Source: Flavilitoribacter nigricans DSM 23189 = NBRC 102662 (lineage in GTDB: Bacteria > Bacteroidota > Bacteroidia > Chitinophagales > Saprospiraceae). Taken from it: a stretch of DNA of 64,000 nucleotides. The stretch covers positions 173,128 to 237,127 of the forward strand of contig NZ_PDUD01000019.1 in NCBI RefSeq assembly GCF_002646595.1, given 5' to 3'. Positions 53,214-62,500 of the stretch are shown in pieces (the stretch's first letter is position 1; every line of letters starts with the position of its first letter). The notes under the pieces are model-generated. The model was given only the letters and a program-made list of their open reading frames with translations, had not been told where the DNA came from and searched no databases. A program made the position numbers and the translations under genes.

Positions 53214-53945
53214 ATGCCATCCTATTACATCATCAACGGTCAGCGCTACGATCGTCAGTTACTGGAAACCGCTCAACAACTCACCGAAGGCCGCGGCGAC
53301 GGCCGGATCTCCCGGCAGGACGCCGAGATCATCTGGGAGCAAGTACAGGACGGCAGCAGCATCACCGCTACCGAAAGACGTACCATCCTTTACCTGCTGG
53401 AAAAATTGAACTGGTCGGACCGGGCCAGTGCCTGGAGCGAACAACTGGTGGAACTCCAGGAAGACCCCGAGGAGGAAAACGGCATCGATCACATCGTTCG
53501 TGTAGAGTTCGACCTTGAAAGCCTGCGTTACGATTTCCCTCCGGCTTACATCCGGGACCAGGAAGCATTGGAACACAATCGGCTTAGTTTCAGCCAGGCG
53601 CTCCGCACGGCGCTGCAGGTGATCCTGCACAGCGATTCGGAGCGGGAAAGTCCGCGGCAGGTGATCGGCCAGGTATTCGGCTGGTTCCCGGCAGCAGAAC
53701 CGGAAGCCCGGCAAAAGATCAGCCTCAAGTTGTACGAGGTGCTCCGGAACGGTCAGATGAGTTTACTCCCGGCTATTGACTGGAACGCAGACACAGAGCT
53801 GGACTTTAATCCGCCGGAAGGTGGCGAAAGTGCCACCGACAATTGGATCTTCACTCTCTACCTGCCAACTCTTTCGGATCATCTCTACTGGGTGATCGTT
53901 CCCAGAGACGGGAAGCGGGAAGCTTTTATTTACGGTTTTAACTGA
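53214..53945 (+). CDS. Unrecognised protein with an EF-hand-like loop, 243 aa
   Basis: I chose ATG 53214 (MPSYYIINGQRY); a frame from 53202 adds four residues. An early segment, GDGRISRQDAEIIWEQVQDGSSITATERRTILYLLEKL (about 25-65), resembles EF-hand-like loops (DGRIS) flanked by helices, a pattern I have seen in small bacterial proteins of unknown role. The middle is helical (SFSQALRTALQVILHSDSE, GQVFGWFPAAEPEARQKISLKLYEVLRN) and the end looks beta-rich. No signal peptide or membrane segment. It is transcribed away from the MBL-rhodanese promoter region and has no functional neighbours. Confidence 0.65.
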   Translation: MPSYYIINGQRYDRQLLETAQQLTEGRGDGRISRQDAEIIWEQVQDGSSITATERRTILYLLEKLNWSDRASAWSEQLVELQEDPEEENGIDHIVRVEFDLESLRYDFPPAYIRDQEALEHNRLSFSQALRTALQVILHSDSERESPRQVIGQVFGWFPAAEPEARQKISLKLYEVLRNGQMSLLPAIDWNADTELDFNPPEGGESATDNWIFTLYLPTLSDHLYWVIVPRDGKREAFIYGFN

Positions 53946-54007
53946 TCCGTGCGGATGCGGCATCTTCAGCCGATAGCTTTTCAATCCTGTCAGAAAAGGT
54001 TTGGGAA

Positions 54008-54086
54008 AGCAGCAGGACGGAACACAGTCAAAGTAAAGGCGCCCCACTTACGGACCGCCTACTCTACCTCAGCTAATCCTGCTGCT
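54008..54086. repeat. Inverted repeat between convergent genes
   Basis: AGCAGCAGGA (54008-54017) and TCCTGCTGCT (54077-54086) are perfect inverted copies, 59 bases apart, in the 155-base gap between two convergent genes. It may act as a shared terminator, but there is no T-run. Confidence 0.4.
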
Positions 54087-54100
54087 ATCCCTCTGGCCGC

Positions 54101-56485
54101 TTAGCGCACCTTGATCACCTTCAACATGCGGCCTCCAAGACCCGGAACCAGCAGATGCAGGTAATAACTTCCCGGCGCCCAGTTTTCGGAAGGAAGATCG
54201 TACAGCCCCGTTCCGGCCGGGATCTCCAGGTTCAGAAGTTGCTGACCGAGCTGATTAAAAGCCCGCAATTGTACGGCAGCCGGCTCCGTCAGATCGCGCA
54301 GGTCCAGACTGATCTGTTCGCGGAAAGGATTGGGAAAAGCCCGGACCGGTAGAACCATAAGTTCCGGCTCATCGGTACTGTTGATCAGATCCAGCTCCCG
54401 GACGCGCACAAAATCCAGGGCTGCTTCCACGAGGTGCCCCTGCTCCACATCATCCGCAGTGGTGAGGATCAAGCGCATGGAATTCGTTAATTCGAGATAA
54501 TCCTTAAGGTGGAAGAAAGTTTCCGGACGCCACGCGCCCATCGATTCTTCGCTGGTGATATTTTCCAGCACTACGGTATCCGTGCCATTGGTGATCTGGA
54601 TCAACAAGGAATCGTTCGGCGGGGTAGAGCCTCCGGCATTCAGGAACCAGGCGTAGTAGGTCAGCACCGGATCTTCGTATTCACTCAGGTCCATCCAGGG
54701 AGAGATCAGGGTGGAAACGCCATTGTCCACATCATCCGTTCCGGCAGCGCCTCCGACATTGCCCGTAACGTAACACTCATCACCGATATCCCCCTCGATA
54801 TCAAATTCCGGATTCGAGCTCTGGCCGTTAAAATAAGTGCCGGTGGGTTCATCCCGCGTCCACGGTCCACGGGCTCCGTTTCCGGTCAATGTATGCTGCC
54901 AGCCGAAATCGAAGAAAAATTCGTCCTGATAGCCCCGCTGCAGGTTGATGGTAAAAGCCGTATCCTTTCTGATCTGTACGGTTCCGAGATCCTTAGCGAT
55001 GTAACCCCATTTTCCGGCATAGACCGAGTAAGTGCCTTCGTATACATCTTCGATAGCGAACAGGCCGTCGCCGGCCGTTGTGCCCCGGAAAGTACCCTGT
55101 TCACCTTCGAGAACTACCTGCGCTCCTTCGATCGTGGCACCGCCCGCTTCCTGTAAGGTGATCCCGCTGATCTGGTTCAGAGAAGCCGGGGTCAGTTCTA
55201 CGTCCAGCACCGTAAGCAAGCCGTTGTCCAGCGTTGCCGAAACGGTTTTGGGTAAATACCCTTCTTTAAAAAAGTGGACATCAAAAGTACCGGCCAGCGC
55301 CTGACCGGTTTTGTACTCACCACTCAGATCGGTATTTTCAATATTAGCTTGTTCGGAAAGAATGGTGACACTCACTCCATTGAGCCGGGTGCCGGTGCCG
55401 GCTTCCGTCACGGTGCCTTCCAGCCAGGCGGCCCGCACATAGTTTGGTTCGAGCACAAACAGACCATTTTCGATATCGGTAACCAGTACCAGTCCGGACG
55501 GCAAATAAGGGTAAGCACCCCAGGCACCCACCGTACCGATGCCCCCGAGAAAGGTATCAAAATTCCCGACTTCCACCAGATTGGTTGGGCGGGAAGCATC
55601 CACGATGATACCCCCGTCTCCGTAATAGGAAAGGATGAGCCAGTCCTCCCACACGTGTACGTTGTGCGGTATGTTCCCCTGGGCGAGCGTGGCCGCCGGA
55701 CGGAACTGATCCAGTTCCCGGATATTGGTCGGATCGCTCACATCGTAGGAAGCCACCGGAGCCGTAAATCGCTCATCGGTGGTAAAAGCTACGGTGCCGT
55801 CGTCGGACAGCCAGATGTTGTGCGTGAAATTAAAAGGTGTCGGCTGGGTGCCCAGCAGCAAGGGCATTTTTTTATCGCTGATATCGTAAATGGCCATCCG
55901 CCCTTGGTACAGCTCGGAAGAATAAGCCAGATCACCGCGAACGTAGATATCGTGGGCGTAGATAGAAGCGATCGGTCCCACAAATTCCGGATCCCAGGGA
56001 TTGTCATTCAAATCTACGATAAAAGGGCCGCCCCGGAAGAGATTGGAACCGGCAACGTAGGCAAAGCCCAGGGAATCGACATACAGGTTGTGGATATTAT
56101 CCAGCGTTTCTTCTCCCACAGTGACCGTCCAGAAGGTATCCCGCACCGTACCCGGTAGGCCGCTGAGATCAACGATCTGAATACCGCCGCTGGTCTCATT
56201 GGATACGTAGGCGTAATTGCCCCAGGATTTCACATCCCGCCAGATGGAATTCGGACCATTGACGAAGGCTACTTCCGTAGGATTGGCGGGGTCCTGCAGG
56301 CTCACGATGGACAAACCGGTGACGGTGCCTACCAGTGCGTATTCCGTGCCATCGGGAGCCACCCAGCCCCAGATGTCATTGGTTTCTACATTGTAGCTTT
56401 CGGTACCGACCAGCTGCATATTCAACTGTGCAAAAGCCAGTCCACCGATGAGCAATAAACTAAATACTAAGATTGTTCTTTTCAT
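54101..56485 (-). CDS. Choice-of-anchor B / LVIVD-repeat secreted protein with T9SS tail
   Basis: ATG 56485 gives a signal peptide MKRTILVFSLLLIGGLAFAQ; the frame extends 30 codons upstream without signal character. The 794-aa product begins with LVIVD-like propeller repeats (NDIWGWVAPDGTEYALVGTVTGLSIVSLQDPANPTEVAFV, GNYAYVSNETSGGIQIVDLSGL, HNIWLSDDGTVAFTTDE), the choice-of-anchor B family. Two carboxypeptidase-regulatory-like domains follow (AWLEGTVTEAGTGTRLNGVSVTIL and ISGITLQEAGGATIEGAQVVLEG), then a MAM/jelly-roll-like domain (STLISPWMDLSEYEDPVLTYYAWF) and a type A T9SS sorting domain (AFPNPFREQISLDL ... GSYYLHLLVPG). It is likely secreted or surface-attached; no active site is apparent. 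Confidence 0.88.
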   Translation of the reverse strand: MKRTILVFSLLLIGGLAFAQLNMQLVGTESYNVETNDIWGWVAPDGTEYALVGTVTGLSIVSLQDPANPTEVAFVNGPNSIWRDVKSWGNYAYVSNETSGGIQIVDLSGLPGTVRDTFWTVTVGEETLDNIHNLYVDSLGFAYVAGSNLFRGGPFIVDLNDNPWDPEFVGPIASIYAHDIYVRGDLAYSSELYQGRMAIYDISDKKMPLLLGTQPTPFNFTHNIWLSDDGTVAFTTDERFTAPVASYDVSDPTNIRELDQFRPAATLAQGNIPHNVHVWEDWLILSYYGDGGIIVDASRPTNLVEVGNFDTFLGGIGTVGAWGAYPYLPSGLVLVTDIENGLFVLEPNYVRAAWLEGTVTEAGTGTRLNGVSVTILSEQANIENTDLSGEYKTGQALAGTFDVHFFKEGYLPKTVSATLDNGLLTVLDVELTPASLNQISGITLQEAGGATIEGAQVVLEGEQGTFRGTTAGDGLFAIEDVYEGTYSVYAGKWGYIAKDLGTVQIRKDTAFTINLQRGYQDEFFFDFGWQHTLTGNGARGPWTRDEPTGTYFNGQSSNPEFDIEGDIGDECYVTGNVGGAAGTDDVDNGVSTLISPWMDLSEYEDPVLTYYAWFLNAGGSTPPNDSLLIQITNGTDTVVLENITSEESMGAWRPETFFHLKDYLELTNSMRLILTTADDVEQGHLVEAALDFVRVRELDLINSTDEPELMVLPVRAFPNPFREQISLDLRDLTEPAAVQLRAFNQLGQQLLNLEIPAGTGLYDLPSENWAPGSYYLHLLVPGLGGRMLKVIKVR

Positions 56486-56959
56486 TTGTTTTGGTTGTGA
56501 CAATGCCCGTTCTAATCTCCGTCGCCGGGCAGGACTGTTCAATTCTATTTTTTTTAATCGCAATGCCAACCCCAATCACAATGGCAAGGTAAAGGCAGCT
56601 TTGGGGTCCAATAAGGAACTTCCTGACTGATCCCGGATTGTTAAAATTACTTATCTAATGAAAGTTGCTATTTTTCCCATCCTATACTGAACGCCCCCGT
56701 CCGTAGCCGGGTTATTCCAGGCACCGGAAAATTTGGAGGCCATTTGAAAATAGATCGTAAGGGTTTTACTGGTAGATGTAGAATACCGGACAAAATAAGA
56801 AAAACGGACTGACGAAAAACAGGAAAAGGTATTACTTTTCGCCCTATCTACCCTTCTCCTTTTCTCCAGGTCTTCCAGGCCCCCTCCGCCCATTTTGAAA
56901 ATATCCAGTAGGATGTCCTGGGAGGTTTCAGGGAAAGCAAAGGTAGGTATTATTGGAGT
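56486..56959. other. Non-coding gap upstream of the LVIVD-repeat gene
   Basis: About 470 bases without a convincing gene. A minus-strand frame (56651-56893, 80 codons) has biased composition and no recognisable features. The promoter of the gene starting at 56485 must lie here, but I see no clear -33/-7 pair. No repeat or RNA gene was recognised. Confidence 0.5.
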
Positions 56960-57385
56960 TTATCGACGTTCAACTATGGCAATTGTTATACGGCTGACAC
57001 AGACCGGGCGATCCCGCTCATCCCGGATGTCGATCTGCCACACGTGTAACCGGCGGCCGATCTTAATGGGCGTGCACCGACCGGTTACCTTACCGGAACG
57101 CACCGAGTTGAGGTGGTTGGCATTAATCTCTACTCCTACCGGCACCTGTTCGTCGAGGTTTTCGATACAAAGCAGAGCCGCCACACTACCGAGAGTTTCC
57201 GCCAGGGCAACCGATGCGCCCCCGTGCAGCAAGCCAAAAGGCTGCCGGGTCCGCTCGTCAACGGGCATGGTCGCTTCGAGATAATCGGGCCCTACCTCGG
57301 TAAATTCCATTCCGAGATGTACACTTAAAGACGCTTTGGAGATTTGCGCTATCTGACTCAGGTCCAACTTTTGTTTCCAGATCAT
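56960..57385 (-). CDS. Hotdog-fold acyl-CoA thioesterase (PaaI/MenI-like)
   Basis: A 141-aa single hotdog domain. The catalytic region GLLHGGASVALAETLGS (His54-Gly55-Gly56, Glu63) matches PaaI-type thioesterases such as the 1,4-dihydroxy-2-naphthoyl-CoA and phenylacetyl-CoA hydrolases; the later VGVEINANHLNSVRSGKVTGRCTPIKIGRRLHVWQIDIRDE is the usual strand-rich second half. Bacteroidota make menaquinone, so a DHNA-CoA thioesterase is a reasonable guess, but no men genes are present here. Neighbouring photolyase gene lies upstream in the same direction with a 68-base gap. Confidence 0.88.
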   Translation of the reverse strand: MIWKQKLDLSQIAQISKASLSVHLGMEFTEVGPDYLEATMPVDERTRQPFGLLHGGASVALAETLGSVAALLCIENLDEQVPVGVEINANHLNSVRSGKVTGRCTPIKIGRRLHVWQIDIRDERDRPVCVSRITIAIVERR

Positions 57386-57453
57386 AAAATTGGGATGCCG
57401 GGGAAATCGAGGCCGCTGACCGTCCGCTTCCCCACTAATTAATTATACGATAC

Positions 57454-58896
57454 CTAATTCCACTTGCCCGTGTCCACCAGCGCGGCGGGATAATCCCTAC
57501 CGAGTTGAAAATGAAAATCGCGCTGTTCCATTTCCGACAGGCTATCGGGCTGGTGTATCTTATCCTGCGGCACTTCGGCCAGTTCGGGCAGCCACAAACG
57601 TACAAAATCTCCCTGGGGATCGTAGCGTTTGGCCTGCGCCAAAATATTCAGCTCCCGGTGTTCCCGGGAATCACTGCCGACACCGGCCACAAATTGCCAG
57701 TTGCCGTAGTTGCTGCAAACGTCGTAATCGATCAGGACGGATTCAAAATAATCGGCGCCCATCTGCCAGTTGACTTTCAGGTCATTGACGAGAAAACTGG
57801 CGGTATTCAGGCGACCCCGGTTGGACATGTACCCCGTCTGCTTGATCTCCCGCATATTGGCATCGATAAAGGGGATGCCCGTCTGGCCGTTAACCCAGCT
57901 CTGCAGCAGGTCCTCGTCGTTCTTCCAGTCCGGATCCGTCTTTTCCTGGATGCCACCTTCCTGGAAGACCTTATTACCGTGTTTTTTGGCCATGAAGCGG
58001 AAGAAGTCCCGCCACAGCAGTTCGAACAGCAGACCGTAGGTAGACTCGGACTGGCCGTAAGTCTTTTCGAAAGTTTTGACTTCGTAATATACCGTCTTCG
58101 GAGAAATACATCCCTGGGCCAGCCAGGGAGAAAGTTTGGAAGAATAATCCGTTCCCATCAGGTTGTCCCGGGTATCCTTGTAGTGACGGATGTGTTCCGT
58201 ATCCCAGACATACTCCTTCAGTCGTTTTAAACCTTCCAGCTCGCCTCCCTTGAAATCGAGTACGGCCCGGCTATCCGCCGGATCGTCTTCGTGACCGAAA
58301 TCTTCCAGGCGGGGTATTTCACCGGGTTCCAGCAAAACAAAAACGGGTTCGAAAGTTTCCGGGCGGGGAAGCGGGTGGCGGATGGCCACAAAGCGTTCTA
58401 CTTCCTTGCGAAACTGGGTAAACACATCCGGCGTATGGGTCACCGGGAACGGCAGGTCCGCCGTGTAGTAGAGCATCTTCCCGCGGGAATAGCGGATCTC
58501 CTGTCCGATGGACCAGAGATTTTGCTCCAGCGCATCCTGGACGGCGACTTCTTCCTCAGTCCGTTCGCGATTACAAAACACCCAACTCGACTTGGCTTTA
58601 TTGGCCAGATCGTAGATGATCTCCTCGGGTTTACCGACCCGGACGATCAGTTCACTACCCAGTGCTCTCAGCGAAGTCCGCAGATCGTGTACGGATTCGA
58701 TGATAAAGCGGGCCCGGTACTTTCCAGTCTTCGGAAATCCATAGCGGGTCTTCCCTTTGAATACGCGTTCGTCAAATACATAAACCGGTATTATTTCATC
58801 AGCGCTGGCGATGGCATCGAGCAGCGCTTCATTATCGTGGAGGCGCAGATCCTGTCGAAACCATACTATCGCCCTCTTATTTCGCATAGGCTTCAA
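57454..58896 (-). CDS. Cryptochrome/photolyase, DASH type
   Basis: A 480-aa flavoprotein. The N-terminal alpha/beta domain begins RAIVWFRQDLRLHDNEALLDAI and has the DASH-typical YGFPKTGKYRARFIIESVHDLRTSLRALGSELIV. The FAD-binding half has YSSKLSPWLAQGCISPKTVYYEV, LLFELLWRDFFRFMAKKHG, TGIPFIDANMREIKQTGYMSNRGRLNTASFLVNDLKVNWQMGADYFESVLIDYDVCSNYGNWQFVAGVGSD, with the conserved Trp residues for electron transfer. DASH proteins repair CPDs in single-stranded DNA and act in light signalling. The C-terminal LAEVPQDKIHQPDSLSEMEQ is usual for the family. It is divergent from the cytochrome c gene at 59147. Confidence 0.95.
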   Translation of the reverse strand: MKPMRNKRAIVWFRQDLRLHDNEALLDAIASADEIIPVYVFDERVFKGKTRYGFPKTGKYRARFIIESVHDLRTSLRALGSELIVRVGKPEEIIYDLANKAKSSWVFCNRERTEEEVAVQDALEQNLWSIGQEIRYSRGKMLYYTADLPFPVTHTPDVFTQFRKEVERFVAIRHPLPRPETFEPVFVLLEPGEIPRLEDFGHEDDPADSRAVLDFKGGELEGLKRLKEYVWDTEHIRHYKDTRDNLMGTDYSSKLSPWLAQGCISPKTVYYEVKTFEKTYGQSESTYGLLFELLWRDFFRFMAKKHGNKVFQEGGIQEKTDPDWKNDEDLLQSWVNGQTGIPFIDANMREIKQTGYMSNRGRLNTASFLVNDLKVNWQMGADYFESVLIDYDVCSNYGNWQFVAGVGSDSREHRELNILAQAKRYDPQGDFVRLWLPELAEVPQDKIHQPDSLSEMEQRDFHFQLGRDYPAALVDTGKWN

Positions 58897-59080
58897 ATTT
58901 TCCTTACTAATACAACCAACCTGAAGGAGAGCGGTTCAAAGTTTAAGTGTATTTCGGTGTACATTTCGGGTACCCGGTGAAAGTTTACCGGACTGCGGCA
59001 ATAGCCGGCAGTTTTGCAAAATTATTGTATCATTGTGTAGTATCAGATCCCGGACGCAAGCTGATTTGCAGGAAGGTTCC

Positions 59081-59100
59081 GGTGGAAAACCGTTTTCACC
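59081..59100 (+). promoter_or_regulatory. Operator-like near-palindrome upstream of the cytochrome c gene
   Basis: GGTGGAAAACCGTTTTCACC is an inverted repeat with one bulged base (GGTG-AAAAC / GTTTTCACC), 47 bases before the ATG at 59147. No protein is known to read it. Confidence 0.35.
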
Positions 59101-59146
59101 GTCTGGAAAGGATAAAACCGGGATCATCTACTAAACAGTATTGTCC

Positions 59147-59569
59147 ATGAACTATCGTTTTGTTCGTATGGCGTTATTGCTCCTGCTTCCCCTGATAGGT
59201 GTGATGATCAATAGCAGCTGCAATAGCGAACCTTATCCGCAGGGGAAGATCTTATACGAAAATTTTTGTCAGAACTGCCACATGGAAAACGGCAGCGGAC
59301 TGGAGGGCCTGATCCCTCCGGTGGTGGGCTCGGATTACGTGCGGGATAATATTGCCGGAGTGGCCTGCATCATCCGATACGGCGAGGAAGAACCCATGGT
59401 AGTGAACGGACGCCGCTATACCCAGCCCATGCCGGCCAGCCCCCAGCTCAGCGATTTCGAGATTACCAATATCATCAATTATGTGCGTCATGCCTGGAGC
59501 AATGATTACGGGTACGTCACCCTGGAGGAAGTAAGAGAGGCATTGGAAGCTTGCAAACCGGAAAGATAG
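59147..59569 (+). CDS. Lipoprotein cytochrome c, about 140 aa
   Basis: ATG 59147 is the first Met; the frame opens with TTG at 59141. The signal peptide ends at lipobox Cys25 (INSSC). The mono-haem motif CQNCH is at 41-45, followed by MENGSGLEGLIPPVVGSDYV and an axial methionine in YTQPMPASP near residue 90; the end FEITNIINYVRHAWSN is a class I cytochrome c helix. It probably carries electrons at the membrane surface, for example to a cytochrome oxidase. It stands alone, 24 bases before the large T9SS type B gene and divergent from the photolyase. Confidence 0.92.
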   Translation: MNYRFVRMALLLLLPLIGVMINSSCNSEPYPQGKILYENFCQNCHMENGSGLEGLIPPVVGSDYVRDNIAGVACIIRYGEEEPMVVNGRRYTQPMPASPQLSDFEITNIINYVRHAWSNDYGYVTLEEVREALEACKPER

Positions 59570-59593
59570 GCCCTAAATTCAACAAAAATAAGT

Positions 59594-62500
59594 ATGTTCA
59601 GAATACTTGGTACCAGCGCTCTTCTATTATTGTGTAGCCTGCTCCCGGCACAATCTGATGTAGTAAATGATGATTGCGATGGTCTGATCGACCTGGGCCT
59701 GGCACCGGCCTGCAACAATACCGTATACGATAACCGGGGTGCCGGTCCGAGCGATATCGGATTCGGGAACATCCCGAGCTGCTTTGCCGACAGTACCGTT
59801 ACCAGCGATGTCTGGTTTTCCTTTACCACCTCCGATACGGTTTTCAACTACGTAATTAATGTGACCGGTTCGGAACAGGGTGCCAACGGGATCGTCCAGC
59901 CCCAAATTGCCGTCTACCGCGGCGGCTGTGAGGAGAACGGGCTCGCCCAGTTGCTTTGCGGCACGGCCGAGGAAGGCAGTTCCGATCTTACCCTGAACGC
60001 GATCGGCCTGACCCCCAATATCACTTACTTTATCCGCGTGGACCACGCGCCCTCCGGGCAGGCCGGCACTTTTCAACTTTGCGTGGAAGAACTGTTGCCC
60101 AGCAATACCATCGACCAGGGAGGCAGCACCGCCTGCTCCGGCCGGCTGTTCGACTCCGGTGGCGCGGACGGCAATTACCAGAACGATGAGGATTACACCT
60201 TCACCATCTGCCCGGATGAACCCCACGAGTGCATTAACTTCAACCTGGAATACTACAACATTGATCCTTCGGAAGGAGATCAGCTCATATTTTACGACGG
60301 CAGCACGCCAAGTTTTACCAATATCATTGCTCAGTTCGGCGGGTTTGAACTGGAACCCGGCGGTGGGGTGTGCTTTGACATCCAATCGGCCAGTGACTGT
60401 ATCACGGTACGTTTCCGGAGTAATAATGCCGTTACGATGGAGGGATTCGCCGGTTCCTGGAGTTGTTCGCTGACACCCTGCAAAACGGACAAGCCCATTA
60501 GTGTGGCCGGCAATATTTCCAACGACCAGATCGTGGATTTCATTTCCACGCCACAGACGGTAGTGAATATTACGGATATCAACTGCAATCAGAATGCCTA
60601 CGGGACCTTCCTGGCCGGCGACAGCACCAACCTCGGGCTGGAACGCGGCCTGCTCCTCACTACCGGGGATATCAATATCGCTCCGGGCCCGAATACCATA
60701 GTGGATGCCGGATTTGAACACGGCACCGCGGGGGATAAAGACCTGGATTACCTGTCCGAGATCCAGGGCGAAGGCAGCCTTTCCGGGGATGCCTGTATCG
60801 TGGAACTGGATGTCTTTGCCGCCACCAACGAACTCACCTTTGAGTACATCTTTGCCTCGGAAGAGTATCCGGAATTCGTCAATACCGAGTTTAATGACAT
60901 ATTTGCCTTCTTCATTTCGGGGCCGGGCATCGAGGGGGACCCTAATATCGGCAACCAACAAAATATAGCCGTACTGCCCGGTACGGATACTCCGGTGCAG
61001 ATCAATAGTGTCAGCCATCTGGAGAACTGGCAGTATTTTCGGAATAACGAACTGGGCCGCAGCCTGGAATACGACGGCATGATCGCCGATTTCTTTGGGG
61101 TTAAGAAAAGTCTGACCGCCCGGGCCCAGGTGGAACCCTGCCAGACCTATCACCTCAAACTGGCGATCGCCGACCGGCGGGATTTTGCCTACGATTCCGG
61201 CGTATTCATTTCCGAATTGCGCGGTGGCGCCCCCAGTTTTCGGGTCGCTTACCAATCCGGGATCGACTTTCTGATCGAAGAATGCACCACGGTGAGCGAT
61301 ACGCTGTACGTGGGCCTGAACAGCCCGTTGCGGGATACCGTTTCTTACCAGCTCCGGATCGAAGGCACCGCTACCCTGGGTACCGATTACACGCTGGATG
61401 CCCCCGCTACCATCACCTTCCTGCCGGGGCAGACCAGTATCGGATTTCCCATCAGCGCCATCACCGACGGTGCGGTGGAGGGAACCGAGACCATCGAACT
61501 TTCCCTGACCAATAACTTCGGCTGCGGGGAGGTGACCTATACCACCATTACGATCGATATTCAGGATGAACTAGACGTACAGATCCAAGCTACGGGCGAC
61601 TCGATCCTGCAGTGCCGCGACAGTACGCTACAACTGATTGCCACCGGGGCCGCCGATTATTTCTGGACGCCCGCCGGTATTTTTGAGAACCCCGAAGATG
61701 CCGAGCAAACCTTCACCCCCATAGGCTCCGGCTGGATTACCGTTGAAGGACAGGTCGGAACTTTTTGTCGCGATCGCGATTCTGTGTTTGTCAGCTTACT
61801 GAATGTTGAACTGGACATCGAGGCGCTCGATCCGACGGCCATCTGTCAGGGAGACAGCGTTCGGCTGGAAGCGGTGAATAATATCGGCAGCTCCAATTTG
61901 CGATGGCTGCCGGCAGCCTCGGTAAGTAATGATACGACTACGGTCACCATCGCCAAACCAGAATTTTCAACAGATTATGTCGCCCGGGTAAGCGCAGAAG
62001 GCTGCGTGATCACGGATACGATCCGGATTGATGTGGATCAGTTTGCCATACCCGAATTACGCAGCGATACCACCATATGCCAGAATACCAGTCTGGATCT
62101 GGTCGTAACGCCTTTCGATACCAGCGGGCTGAACGTAGTATACCAGTGGAGCCCGGTCGCCGGCCTCGACGATCCGGGCAGTCCGACTCCCGAAGCACGT
62201 CCGGCCGAAACGACCACCTACACCCTGTTAGCCGTCAGCGAAAACGGCGGTTGCCAGGACAGCCGATCGGTCCGGATCGACGTATTGCCCGCCAATGTAG
62301 ATATTCTGGAAGCGGATACCACTTATCTCTGTCTCGGCGATGCTGTTCAGCTGAATGCGATGACAACCACTGGCAGTCCCGAGAATGTCGTCTGGACCGC
62401 CAGTGACGGTAGCCTTCTACGATCGGATGTCGGGCAGATAAGCGTACAGCCGCAACGGACAACGACTTATTACACCACTTTTGAAGTGGGTATCTGTCGG

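Noticed and set aside
56651-56893. An 80-codon minus-strand frame in the non-coding gap
   Set aside because: Biased composition, no signal, no family resemblance and no good start context.
59627-61255. A 542-codon minus-strand open frame opposite the T9SS type B gene
   Set aside because: The plus-strand frame has clear domains and a type B sorting tail; the antisense translation shows none.
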